DNA of 64,000 nucleotides from Bolinopsis microptera (Eukaryota; Ctenophora; Tentaculata; Lobata; Bolinopsidae): NCBI RefSeq assembly GCF_026151205.1, contig NC_087073.1, positions 2,840,501 to 2,904,500 on the forward strand. The letters run 5' to 3'. Shown piece by piece: positions 45,075-57,042 of this stretch (position 1 is the stretch's first letter; every line of letters begins with the position of its first letter). The translations under genes and the position numbers were made by a program. Under the pieces are notes generated by a model. The model searched no databases and was not told the origin of the DNA. It saw only the letters and a program-made list of their open reading frames with translations.

Positions 45075-45712
45075 TGTGTGTATAAGTGTGTTCAGGGTAT
45101 CATTATCGGTGTGATACAATTGAGAACTTTTTAATCAAGCTGAAATGTATTCTTTATTTAGTACAATGTACATATTATTAGATATACAACCAAGGACACT
45201 CTCCGCCCTTAACTTGATTGGCTCACCATGGTATAATATTTGTTGAATATGACTGTTCTTTCTGTACGATTCTATAATGACGGACGAATTTTAAATTCTA
45301 CATCTTAATCATGGTCTTCTTTTTATACATACTGTGAACGAGAATAACATGTCCATAAGCGCTTTAGTAATTTATTTTAACTATATCGTTTCAAAGAAAT
45401 ATTTGCCGATTTTCACGAGGGTGATTATTTAATGAAGTTTTATATTTAACCGCTGTTTAAACTACATTCAAATGTTTTTTCATCTCAAATTTCATCTCCA
45501 ATTTCAACAAAACATTCGTGAATCTTTTGTGTCCTTTTCGCTGTCTTCTGAGCACCTTTTTCTGCTCCAAACCTTTTTGTTAAACTAACGATTTATCTAA
45601 ATTTCTCATCGCAATAAAAACTGTCAAATTATGCGCTAATGATTCTACGAGAATAATTTAAAACAACGACCAACTCATCTGATATTCGTAGGTTAGAATT
45701 AGACCAGAAGGA
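45075..45712. other. MAU2 to TMEM245 intergenic region
   Basis: No gene was recognised; AT-rich. Confidence 0.4.
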
Positions 45713-48700
45713 ATGTACACTAGATCTAAGTCCACAGAGGGACCGCTCCAGTCCTCCAACAACCCCACTCCTAAGGTAGGTGTGGTGTGGTGTGGTGTGG
45801 TGTGGTGTGGTGTGGTGTGGTGTGGTGTGGTGTGGTGTGGTGTGGTGTGGATTATAGTTTCGAGACTGGATGGCTATCCTCTGTATATTCCGGATAAGCA
45901 ATAAGATGATTACTCTGTTAGTATGCTCATTTCCTGATAGTTATGTTAAATGTTGTGACCACATAGTCATTCGTATCTATTAAAAGAACAGTCCTGTCGG
46001 CTACGCTTGAAACATATGTATTACACTATTAACATTCTTGTTGAGATGCTCACTTTTATCGTTTGGCAATTGGGAAGATCAATCCATCTTGTATATCTCA
46101 CATTGCATTGGTTAGTCAGCTAGATTTATCGTGTAATCCGGCAAACAACTTAGAGTTAACTCTCCTTATCCTGCTCCTTCATCAAGATAACAGTTACTTT
46201 TCTCCAGATAGCCCGTATAGGGAACCTGCTCAGAAGGTCCACCTCAATATTCGAGCGCTCTCCTTCTTCTCCACAGCTCCCCACTCCTCTGATGAGGAGA
46301 CTAAAGAGGAACAGAGAGCACTCAGAACTGCTTTCTACAACACTGCCGCTCTCGTCTTTATCGGGGTCCTCTTCTATACTTGTACTCAGGTTGAGTTATG
46401 ATGTAATTAATCAACTAATAAGTCCATCTGTTATTATTTATCAGTTCATCGAACTGGTCTTATTGGTTCGTATTAAGAAACGGTTGCTAACTGTATTAAG
46501 TTTAGTAAGTGGTATCACAAGATTAAGTAACTAAAGCTAACTACAGGTGTTTTACATGTTAGAGTTCTGTATAAGACCGCTCCTCTGGGCTCTACTATTT
46601 GGAGCTGTGTTATATCCCGTCAAGGAACTGGGGAAACATCTCATTATTACTGGCATCGACACGCTCACTGAGAGTGGTAGGTTACCATGGCAACGTTCTT
46701 TTAATAGTGGGTTACCATGGCAACGTACTTTTAATAGTGGGTTACCATGACAACGTACTTTTAATAGTGGGTTACCATGACAACGTACTTTTAATAGTGG
46801 GTTACCATGACAACGTACTTTTAATAGTGGGTTACCATGACAACGTACTTTTAATAGTGAGTAACCATGACAACGTACTTTTAATAGTGGGTAACCATGA
46901 CAACGTACTTTTAATAGTAGGTTACCATGACAACGTACTTTTAATAGTGGGTTACCATGACAACGTACTTTTACAGTTTTAATAGTAGGTTACCTTGACA
47001 ACGTACTTTTAACCGTAGCTTAGGTTACCATGACAACGTACTTTTAATAATGGGTTACCATGGCAACGTACTTTTAATAGTGGGTTACCATGGCAACGTA
47101 CTTTTAATAGTGGGTTACCATGGCAACGTACTTTTAATAGTGGGTTACCATGACAACGTACTTTTAATAGTGGGTTACCATGACAACGTACTTTTACAGT
47201 TTTAATAGTAGGTTACCTTGACAACGTACTTTTAACCGTAGCTTAGGTTACCATGACAACGTACTTTTAATAGTGGGTTACCATGACAACGTACTTTTAT
47301 TTTTCTGATAGTAGTGGGTTACCATTAACATTAAACTACTGCTTTTATTATTATCATATTAATTTCCAATACTCTTATACAGGCGTGCCACTAGTGCTGG
47401 GTATAGTAGTGTTACCGTTCTACGCTCTCCAACAGTTCCTACTATGGGTAGGAGCCGTTACCCTGACAACCTACAAGGAGATGATAACGTCCCTCCTTAT
47501 TATCCTTGCTATTCTCCTCACTGACATGATAGACTTTATAGACATGTTTACCGACCTAGTAGAGTACATCTCCCTAACAGCAGGGTACGGACTGGAGACG
47601 CTGGAACAGTACAACTATGTAGTGTGGACTCTAGCAGCTGTTTACCTGGTGCTGGTCTGTGTGTGGTGGGGTCCTAGATCTGGGGGATATTATCCACTTG
47701 TGGAGTGGGTTGCCATGCCGATCTGGGCTCTGATCATTGCTACCATGATATCGTATCTGGGACAGTGGCGGGATCTTATTGCTATTTGTGTGTTTTCAGT
47801 GTTGGGGTGTGGGACTTATGCTGCTCTTATCAGTTACAGAGGGAATGGTTCAGTACCAGAGGCAAAGGGTTCTAGTGCCAGTACCACTACCGGTACAAGT
47901 ACCAACACTGGTTCTAGTTGGAAGATAAAGCAAGTTCGGATAGAGGAGGAAGGGGAGGAGGTGTTTACCCCAGTTATAAAGAAGAAAATGGATCTGATTA
48001 AGGAGGTGCCTCACTCCAGCAGCACTCCAAACAATACCCCCGCCCCATCAGGCTTCATGACCCCCGCCCCATCACGCTTTTCAACCCCCGCCCCTAACAA
48101 AACCAGGTACCAGACCCCCGCCACTTCCAGACGACCTATAAAGCAAGCCTCACTGAAGTTCCTGGAGAATAATAACAGAATCAACACTGACAAGTACTTC
48201 ATTCTACTCGCTTGGACTGTCCTCTTCACTCTGATCAGCCGAGATGTCTTCTTTGTCCTCAGGTTGTCCTGTCTCTTCTGCATCTTCCTGGCTGCTTGCC
48301 AACTCTACAAATTCCTCGGACTTACTCAGAGGTGACGACTTGTTTCTTAGATTAGTTAGGTTATATTAGTTGTATTATGGTGATATACAAGAAGGGTAGT
48401 ATCGGGACTCTTAATTACATGTTAAACATAACACTTTCCTCAGACTACAAGAGGGGGTCAGTAAGATAGGAGGTCTGATGACCCAGAGTGGTAGCAGGTT
48501 CAGTGTGCTCTGTCCTCAGTCTCTGAGAGGTCTTGCTATTCTCATGATGAAGGGGCAGACCGTGGTGCTCGGGGTCCTCAGACGCAGTACTAACCAGGTT
48601 ACATTTCAATTACAGTTTCCTTATTTCGTGCTGTTATCAGCCTTCGATTTTATAGTTCCCTTTACCAGCATGGATAACATAGGTTACTTAAGTTACAATT

Positions 48701-50398
48701 TTAGATTTAATATAATATTCAGAGTACACTACTGTTTTTCAACCTCCACAATAACCCTTATCTTCTGTCAGGTGGTTTCAGGATCTATTGTAGTCCTCAT
48801 GATACTAGCAATAATCCTAGTATCATGTTTTATTCTGTACACAGTGCACTCGGAGGTGTTGTATCTGCTACAAGCAACCTCCTTCTTCATCAACTCGCAC
48901 ACCTCCTACCACCTCAAGTCTCTAGACAACTCACTCGGGGACATTAGTGTAGGACTCAGCTCTGCTCACTCTGTCGGCAGGTACGAGATAAAACCAACAG
49001 ATAGTTAATAGTCATGAACAGTGAATGTTCATCAGTTCATGCGAATCTGTTCGACTCTCACACTTTTCGTCATTTTGGGCAGCTTCTTATAATCAACCAC
49101 ATTTAATTTGTTCTTTCCATTCTTTCAGCAAACACTAAAATATGTTATTTTTAGAGGGTGGATAAAAGGTAAGATAGCAACACTTCCAGAGGGACCTAAA
49201 ACTACGGATTTGGAGAATACTCTGCTCAGTCTATATGACAACATGTATCAGCAATGGGTTCAGAGGTAGGTCTCTAATATTCTCTAAATCAGCCAGGCTC
49301 TTCGTATGTGTATTTTCATGATGCTATAGCTTGCTTAGTTGACATTGAAGTTTAATAATATTAATAATATTAAATAATGGAAATTTCAGGTTTACTAATA
49401 ACGTTAAATTAACACTACATTATGTTTTTACTTATATTGTTAATAATAATAATAACTATAATCTGTACAGGAATGTGAGCAGTACTAGAAGTAACGTTAC
49501 CATGAACCACCTGATCACCACAGTCAAAGGGAACATGAACTCTCTAGACTTACTCTCTCTAAAGTCCCTGAAGTCTAACCTCGCTCACCTTCTCTCTGGT
49601 GGGTGCGTGGAGACACCAGGACCGGGTATTGCTATCTCTAACTACGTGCTCTGCTCCAAGGGGATGATAGTGGACGTGCTCAACTCTCTGTGGACTGTCT
49701 TCTCCTCCAACATGGCCCTCCTCTTCAAACTTGTGTTTAACCTGGCTAGTGGGTTAGTGGAGGGAGGCGCTGCCTTCCTCAACTTCCTGGTTCAACTTGT
49801 GGTCTTCATCACAGCACTCTACTACCTCCTCATCTACTCAGATGTGTACTACGCTCCTGTTGAGATAATGGCATCTCTTCTCCCCACTACCGCGGAGAGG
49901 GCCGAGTACACCAGCGCTTTATTCGACGCCACCAGGGGTATATTCGGGGCTAGTTTCAAACTGTCAGTGTTCTACACCTGCTACGTGTGGTCCTCCCACA
50001 CACTGTTTGGTCTGGAGATGGTGTTTGTACCGGCCCTCCTAGCAGGTCTCCTCTCTCTGGTTCCAGTGGTGGGTGTCTACTGGTCCTCCGTTCCCGGGTT
50101 CCTGGTCCTGTGGCTGGTAGAGGACAGGTTCCTCCGGGCTCTAGTCTTTATACTGCTACAGATGCTGCCTACTTACTTTATAGACATGGCTGTGTACAGT
50201 GAGATTGAGGGAGGTTGGCACCCCTACATAACAGGACTGGCAGTGGCTGGGGGTATGTACTACTTCGGGTTAGAGGGCGCTATTATCGGGCCTCTTGTCA
50301 TTTGTATTCTTAAGTTTATCATTAACTTGTATGAGTCCGTGTTTGACGATATGTCTCAGAAAAGTACTCCTGATGATAGAGATCAGCTGATTGAGTAA
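45713..50398 (+). CDS. TMEM245: Transmembrane protein 245, AI-2E transporter-like family
   Basis: Eight exons: 45713-45775, 46234-46389, 46547-46676, 47383-48331, 48444-48597, 48772-48980, 49155-49265 and 49471-50398. All join in phase to 899 residues, near the 880-910 of vertebrates. Family signatures are clear: LRTAFYNTAALVFIGVLFY and CIRPLLWALLFGAVLYPVK near the start, and in the last exon VFNLASGLVEGGAAFLNFL, MLPTYFIDMAVYSEIEGG and HPYITGLAVAGGMYYFGLEG. Many hydrophobic helices alternate with a Ser/Thr/Pro-rich loop encoded around 47870-48130. TMEM245 is a multi-pass membrane protein whose C-terminal half resembles bacterial AI-2E exporters; its substrate is not known. The start and the 46234 acceptor (weak pyrimidine tract) are the least certain parts. 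Introns 1 and 3 begin directly with tandem arrays. Confidence 0.9.
45779..45850. repeat. (GTGTG)n array at TMEM245 intron 1 donor
   Basis: About 14 units of GTGTG, starting within four bases of the exon 1 donor (CTAAG, then GTAGGTGTGG). Same 5-mer as the 670-bp array at 24790-25457. Confidence 0.95.
46677..47330. repeat. 30-bp minisatellite of X-box-like palindromes, TMEM245 intron 3
   Basis: About 21 copies of a unit containing GGGTTACCATGGCAACGTAC and TTTTAATAGT; in many units GGC is GAC. The array starts at the exon 3 donor itself (GTAGGTTACCATGGCAACG). The core GTTACCATGGCAAC matches the RFX X-box consensus. A larger block with TTTTACAGTTTTAATAGTAGG and AACCGTAGCTTAGG recurs near 46965 and 47190. 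Confidence 0.95.
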
Positions 50399-51225
50399 AC
50401 GAGGGTGGGGGTCTTGTTTTTCTTTTAATTTACTTCTATGAAACAATTTACTGAACAGCTTTAAATAAATTAAAATACCGAACAAATTTGTTGATTATCG
50501 CCAAAATTTTTATTTCGATTTCTTTCTGCATGATACGTTTATTCGATGACCAACGTACGACTTTTTATTACTTTTACTTTATGGTTGGTTAAGGGATTTT
50601 GGATAATTTTAACTTCATTGTCAATTTTAGTAGTTTAGTGTGTCTTTGTTTATTTTGTCATAACTTTGTTATATTCATATTTGTTTTGTTATAAATTTCG
50701 TAACTCATGAGTTTTATTTTGTTGAATGTGAAATCTGACAAATAGCAGGTTACTAATTAAAACCAGACTGTTGTAGTAACGAAGTATAATGTTACTATAA
50801 ATTCCGGTAACTTATTAAACATTACTGATAATAAATCCCTCTGAACATGACTTAAGATTTCAAAAGTTAAAACATTAACATATAAATATAATATTGACTT
50901 CCTGGTAATGTTATCAAACATACAAATATTAATTACATATTACACATAATATTATCACAGACTTGTAATAAATTAAAGCAACCGAGTACCTTGCTTCTGG
51001 AATAAACTATGTTGTATCGCATATCGCACTTCGTATCAAATTTAAAGTTAACGTGATTTGACTTTACCATGAAAATTCGTAACGCTTACAGCTAATTAAG
51101 ATACAACAATCTCTCACCACATTATTTTATATTCAGAGAAGTGAGCCAATATTGAATATAGCATGGTTTATTAAAATTATAAATTATGAGTTAAAACGGT
51201 CATAGAACAGACAAGGCTGATCGGT
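50399..51225. other. TMEM245 3' flank
   Basis: AT-rich, no gene recognised. A polyadenylation-type TTTAAATAAATTAAAA occurs near 50460-50475. Confidence 0.4.
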
Positions 51226-51535
51226 CGGAGGTCGGTCGGGCGCCGGTCGGCGGTAGGTGAACGCCAGTCGGAGGTCGGTCGGAGGACGGAGGTTCGTCGG
51301 AGGTCGATCGGGCGCCGGTCGGAGCTGGGGCCGGTCGGACCTCGGTCGGAGCTCGGAAGCTCTCGATACAGTCTCGAGAATGAGTACGAAAATTTTCTAA
51401 GTCAACATTTTTCGAAGTTTCTCGGAGGTCGGTCGGGCGCCGGTCTGCGGTCGGAGGTTCCGGTCGAACCTCCGAACGACCTCCGACCGGCACCCGACCG
51501 GCGCCCGATCGACCTCCGACCGGCGTTCACAACCG
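51226..51535. mobile_element. CGGTCGG-rich inverted-repeat element
   Basis: The left half is built of GGTCGGAGGTCGGTCGGGCG blocks and the right half of their reverse complement (CGACCTCCGACCGGCG). A short AT-rich centre lies between. It looks like a MITE or foldback element; no target duplication was found. Confidence 0.55.
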
Positions 51536-51539
51536 AGGT

Positions 51540-52305
51540 TTCTTTTTTTTTTACCGAGGCCGAGGCCGAGGAGTGCAAATTTTGACCGAGGCCGAGGCCG
51601 AGGAATTTTGGCAGAAAAATTGTTGGGAAAAAGGGCATTGTTTATAATTATTAGGAAAAGCGCACTGTACCTAATCAGATTGTACTGTGTACTATACTGT
51701 GTACACACGTTACAATCATTATGAAGGGGCAAGTTCGCCAAGAGTCAGGAGTGGGCATGCCCAGGCAGGATCTGAGTAATTGACAGTGAAATTTGAAATA
51801 TTCTATCAGCCTTAAGCCAACAAACTTTGAGGGGTGCTTGTTTCTCAAAAAGAACATCGGAACATTTGGGGACGACTTCGGCCCCTGTCCAAATGAATTT
51901 GAAGCCCCAAATAAAGAGGACTGTCCCCCTTCTGAGCTGTGCACAGAAGATTATTCTGATTCAGAGTGCTCAGATATTGTCATTTCATCAGACGATGAAT
52001 CTTAGACTATGATATTTTTAGTTTTGTGTCCTGGTCACTGGTCAGTTGGTCGTTTTATTTTTGATTTTCAATTTTACAAATTCGTTTACATTAACCTCTG
52101 TAAGTCTGTAGAAAAATTCCCAAAATTTCAACATCCTCGGTCAAATCCTCGGTAAAATCGTCAAATTTCGCCGAGGCCGAGGAATTTCGAATCTATTTTT
52201 GACCGAGGCCGAGGCGAACCGAGGAATTGTCCTCCTGACCGAGGCCGAGGAAAAATCGCCATTCCTCGGTAAAACCGAGGCCGAGGCCGAGGACTCGGTC
52301 GACCC
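51540..52305 (+). mobile_element. Decayed hAT element with CCGAGG subterminal repeats
   Basis: Clusters of ACCGAGGCCGAGG at 51549-51605 and 52130-52300 flank a frame at 51793-52005. That frame's opening, SLKPTNFEGCLFLKKN, resembles the very end of the hAT dimerisation domain; an acidic tail ends in SDDES. The rest of the transposase is gone. The element's exact ends were not found. Confidence 0.5.
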
Positions 52306-52667
52306 TTGGTCGGGACCGTGTTCATGTTGAAGGTTTTAAAATTTAAACATTTTCATAAGATTGATAATGATCTGTTAACATGTTTCAAATGGGTAGCCTC
52401 TTAAAAATAATATTCATTGATATCTCGATGAACCTGTATATTAGTATTACATAACAGTTCACCAAATGACCTGAAATACTTGCTTCCTATTATACAACAT
52501 GATGATGACATAATATATTGCTTAAATAACGCTGGACAGGGCATCGAGGGACTGCATTCGAGAAGGGAAAAGAAATAATTTCCCTGTGTTCGCCGCAGTC
52601 GCAGATCCCGAAGAACAGAGTGGGAAGCCAATCGTCCATGGCCAAGTACTTTCTTGGGAAGCTGTAG

Positions 52668-53024
52668 ATGATGATTGATGAAGCTGGATGCCTCGAGGAT
52701 GAGGACGACTTAGCTTATGAGGTAGAACCTGGAGTTGATGATTGTGATGTTGGAGAAACGATATCAACAGATAAATATGGAACACTTTCCTTCCGGTCTT
52801 TTGAGACACTCACGCTCAATGGAGGAAGAAGCACTTTATCAACAAAATCTCGTCTTTCAAGATTCAAGGGGAACGCGTTTGGAGTGTCTTCTGATGTTCG
52901 CATATACAATCAACCTAAATGCGGATGTTCAACAGTTTTGAAAGCTGGCAGTACAGAAACTCTTAAAGTCTTCAAATCTCAGCAGGACTTGGCAACAGGA
53001 GTGGTTAGATTTATTTCTTATTAG
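52668..53024 (+). CDS. Hypothetical protein, weak
   Basis: 118 codons starting MMIDEAGCLEDEDDLAYEV. The N-terminal half is acidic (DEDDLAYEVEPGVDDCDVG) and a Ser/Thr-rich part follows (GRSTLSTKSRLSRFKG). I recognise no domain. The composition looks more protein-like than the neighbouring frames, but there is no splice evidence. It could be an exon of an unrecognised gene or a chance frame near the decayed hAT element. Confidence 0.25.
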   Translation: MMIDEAGCLEDEDDLAYEVEPGVDDCDVGETISTDKYGTLSFRSFETLTLNGGRSTLSTKSRLSRFKGNAFGVSSDVRIYNQPKCGCSTVLKAGSTETLKVFKSQQDLATGVVRFISY

Positions 53025-53997
53025 TCATGCCCGATGAAGTACTACTGCCAGGAGTATAGCCTAATCAACGGATCTCCTAATGTTTGGCTACTCGTCTAAG
53101 ACAAATACATCAGATGCATTGTTCCTTGATGACATTCAAAATCGTTGTGTTGTCAATGTTTGTATTGTGTACATTTTGAACATCTCACAATTTGCTTTTC
53201 TTGAATAGTCAAATGTTTGGTATATGTTTGACTTAATACATTTCTATTTTATTTATTTGTCATATGAATCTTTAACGATCATTCCAAGCGTTATAAAGCA
53301 TGAAACATGTCACATGTCTTTTATTCAAGTACTAATAATAATTTGCGAATTTAAAGACTCATCCTAAAGGTCAAATATGAAGACCTAAATTCATGGCATA
53401 AATTGGCATAAATGGAGAATTGACCAATAAAAATTTCCATTTATGCCATAAAAATGTATGCCATTTGATGAATTTTATGCCATTTTTCTCCATTCTATGC
53501 CATTGGTACCCCCCCACCCAGACCGTTTTAACGGTCTGACCCAAGGTGTAGTGTCTGTGTAGGTGTTTGGTTACTGAACCCAAGAAGAGTTCATGTTTCT
53601 GATGCGACATGCGACATCAGACGTCAGTGCTTGAAGTTAATCTAAATTATCTTTAAGCATAATATTTATCTTTTATGTCTTTCAAGACTTGTTTGACATG
53701 TAAATTCCTGATATTCATATGTTTCGTTATTAACTGGTTTTACTTGCAAAAAAACAAAATTAAAATCATACTGAATGACTGAAAACAATGCTAAAATAAG
53801 CCGCAATTCTCAACCCAACTGCAGGGCAAATTCCCAGAACACAGAATGAAGCAATGTGTAAGAAAGTTCACTATTCCTGGATTTGTAAGCATGACAGACA
53901 AGTATTGTTGTTGTGTGTCTGTATACTGAGCTGTAGCTGGAGCTGTCTTGTCTATATTTGTAGTAGTTTGAGCTGTGTGTCTATACTTGTAGTAGTT
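53025..53997. other. Intergenic stretch with an inverted repeat at 53392-53505
   Basis: TGGCATAAATGGAGAA near 53402 is matched by TTCTCCATTCTATGCCA near 53486, with more ATGCCAT copies between. This may be a small foldback element. A second palindrome, AGACCGTTTTAACGGTCT, is at 53520-53537. No gene was recognised. Confidence 0.45.
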
Positions 53998-56900
53998 ATG
54001 GAAAGGAGTGACGTCATGAAAGGGAGTGACGTCACCAGTTGCAGTAGAAAGGAGAACAAATCTCCTCCTGATAAACCTCGTAGGGATGAAACTGGCGCTG
54101 TTTTCAGGAAAGTAAGCAGCGACTCGTATCTAGGTGACCAAGAGAAGAGTAGACTAGGGACTGTGGATCAAGAGCCAGCTGTAGAGGAAAGGGAGGAGAA
54201 GAAGGAAGAGCCAGCTGTAGAGGAAAGGGAGGAGAAGAAGGATAAGTCAGCTGTAAAGGAGAAGAAGGATAAGTCAGCTGTAAAGGAGAAGAAGGATAAG
54301 TCAGCTGTAAAGGAGAAGAAGGATGATGTTATACTAGAGGAGAATGAGGAGGATGTAATAGTAGAGGGGCATGTCGGAGGATGTCAGGGGTTAGCTGAGC
54401 AAGTTAAAACCACTTCAGATAGAGTCATGACCATCACCTTGATGGAGCAGTCAGATTGCAATCTAAACGACAAAACCTTCTCTGAAACGGAGGTGTCCCC
54501 TCAGGAACCACCTGCTAAACCCGCAGTTGGGTCAGGTGCGATGGACGCTCCTCCAGTTGAAAGTGAGGCTGGTCAGAGTGAGGCTGGTCAGACTGCTGTA
54601 TCTGTATCCAGCGGAGGCAGGAGAGAATCTGATGAGGTTATGAGTCAAGTATCCAGCGCTGTTACACCGATATATAGTGTACAAGAGGAGCCTGAGTATG
54701 AGATCCCCATGTCTTTTACCCCACGAGAGAACCAGGTCACGCGTGAGCCGTCACGCAGTCCCATATACTCCACAGTCATAAAGCCGTCCCGACTGCAGCT
54801 GTCTCAGTCTCTAAGCACAAGAGCAGGAACTCTGAGTCCGGGAAGCGGGGTTGTTAGTTACGCGAGCACTGTGATAATACCAGCACAGCATCCAGTTAGT
54901 GACTACCCAATCAGCAAACAATACACTTTAGACTGGCATCCTAGAGTTCCTAAAAAACAACGCTGTGTACAGGTAATGTCTTCTAGCTAAAAGTAGCCAA
55001 TTCAATATTTTTTTCAGATTGCAGCAGCAGTCCCCTCAGCCCCTACAAATATAAGTAAAACTGCTATTGCACAGATTCACACCACATTGTGATATTTTCT
55101 CCATCAATGATCACACACGTCACTGGTGTACACTGTACAGGTGTCGGTGATGGAGGAGGATCTGAGGACAGTGCGGAGAGAGATGCTGTTCTGTGACATC
55201 CGGAACATCTCTGAAGAAAACAGAGGTCTCACCCTGGTGAACAGCACTGGAGAGATCATATTCAGGACTTGTTATGACTCATCTCTAGGGGCGTATGGGG
55301 TTGTGTTAGATGATGAGAAGACCTGTGAGTACAAAAAACTTTCCCTCTCTCAACTTATCCAGAGGTTTAGAATACTTGATTTAATTATTGAAGTCATCAA
55401 ATTCCCAAATGAGTAAAAATGTTAAAGTTAGCAGAGACTAGACAACAATGATAAAGTTGTAATAAAGCCCAATGTAGTCCGTATTGCAGTGAAGAGGAGC
55501 AGTGAGGCGATGGCGAGAGTTTCCAGGGTAGTAGGTTGTTTGTACAGACTAGAGAGCAGTAAGACACGTGACGTGTGGGAACTCAGGAACCCTCAATCCG
55601 GTAAAACTAACGCTCTTATTAAACTCAGAAAGTGGAACGGCTTTGTGAGCGGCTGTGTTCATGTGACAAGGTCAGTAACTATAAATATCAAACTGTTAAG
55701 GTAAAGAAGTAAGTCTTTATTCAAAAATCTTTCAAAATATCTCCGGATATTCAGCTTGCAGCAACTCGATGGTGACTTGTGTCACTCACACTGACCTCAC
55801 TGATTGGTCACTGGTAAAAATGCTGATGATTTTCCGTTTATCAACCTTAAGTAGTAATTATAAACAAAAACAACAACTAACAACAATTGACCACCCTGTT
55901 AGAGGAGTAGGAGGAGTAGATAACAGGTCAGATATCAAGATACGACGGGGGAGAGGGAGTTCTGATGTGGTAGTTACCGCTCTTCTCAACGATCAGATCA
56001 TCACTACCATCAGAAGAGGTAAATATATACAACAACATTCCTGTTAACTAAGGAAGCAAACATTCAACATTCCTGTGAACTAAGGAAGCAAAAGTCTAGG
56101 ACTAAATTTCTTCTGTATGAAAGTAAGAATACCGGTTAACTCTGATAATTATACTGGTAACACAAGTGTAATCACTGTTAACTCTGCAGGTGCAGATAGA
56201 GATTGTGGGATAGATAACAACATCTTCTCCCTGTTTGTAGCTCCTTACATTGACTCTGTTGTAGTAGTCAGTATTTTCACAGCTCTAGCGCATCTCCAGC
56301 TACGTTACGAGAGACCGAGGTCCAACCCTAACCTTGTAGGCATGATGATAGCTAACGAGGTATTTGTTCATATTCTTAGTTGAGACGTTCATTGTTCATG
56401 CAGCATAGCTGGACGAATTAATTACGGACGTCATGTAACTTGAATAATTTCAGGCAAGGAGGTCTGGGAAATCTTTGTCTAATAACGCCACTAAAGTGAA
56501 GACTTCTATAACGAAAACCGCTTTTAAAACCGCTTCCAATCTCTCGCAATCTATTTCAGCCGGGGTAAATCCGCTTATTCAAGTTTTCCCTGTATCTTAA
56601 GTTTCATCCGCCGTGCAGAACTGATCATCTCATTTCCCCCAATATGTTTTATAATTTTCTGGATTGTATTCGTATTCAGAAGTAACGTGAAATTAACTTT
56701 CAGTTGAAAGAAATAGAGCCGCATATAGACGTGTTCCCAAATGTTAAAGTTGGAACGTTCCCCCAGTCGACCCCAACAACCCCAAAAGTACTTTCATTTC
56801 TCAACAAGAAACCCGAAAAGTCTTCTGCTGGAGCTACACGCTCGAAACCATTGAGTCTCTCAGAGTTTAGGAGAAAGTATGCTGATATTGCACTGAAGAT

Positions 56901-57042
56901 TGATAAGAAAAAGAAAGATAAGAAAGATGAGGAGATTTCTGTGGCTAGGAAAATGGTTACAGGAGCTCTAAAGGGGACTGGAGTTGAAATTGCTAAATTT
57001 GGGAAACAGGTGAAAGATATACTTATATCTGTAGTTAAATAG
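53998..57042 (+). CDS. Unnamed protein with tubby/scramblase-like C-terminal core
   Basis: Exons 53998-54972, 55141-55324, 55490-55670, 55762-56018, 56190-56359, 56454-56564 and 56704-57042 join in phase to about 738 residues. The first 325 residues are acidic and low-complexity, with repeats of the KSAVKEKKD type. The middle (VSRVVGCLYRL, DVWELRNPQSGKTNALIKL, DVVVTALLNDQIITTI, DCGIDNNIFSLFVAPYIDSV) follows the strand pattern of tubby C-terminal-like folds. It ends like phospholipid scramblases, with a hydrophobic helix (VVVSIFTALAHLQL). A lysine-rich tail follows. The fold call is by pattern only. Exon 4 may contain a further intron after 55813, since both readings stay open. An upstream in-frame ATG at 53854 exists, but its leader resembles intron sequence. 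Confidence 0.6.

Noticed and set aside
53854-53997. Upstream start at 53854 for the tubby/scramblase-like gene
   Set aside because: The leader is Cys/Leu/Ser-rich with internal near-repeats (GAGCTGT) and looks non-coding; the ATG at 53998 begins the charged region.
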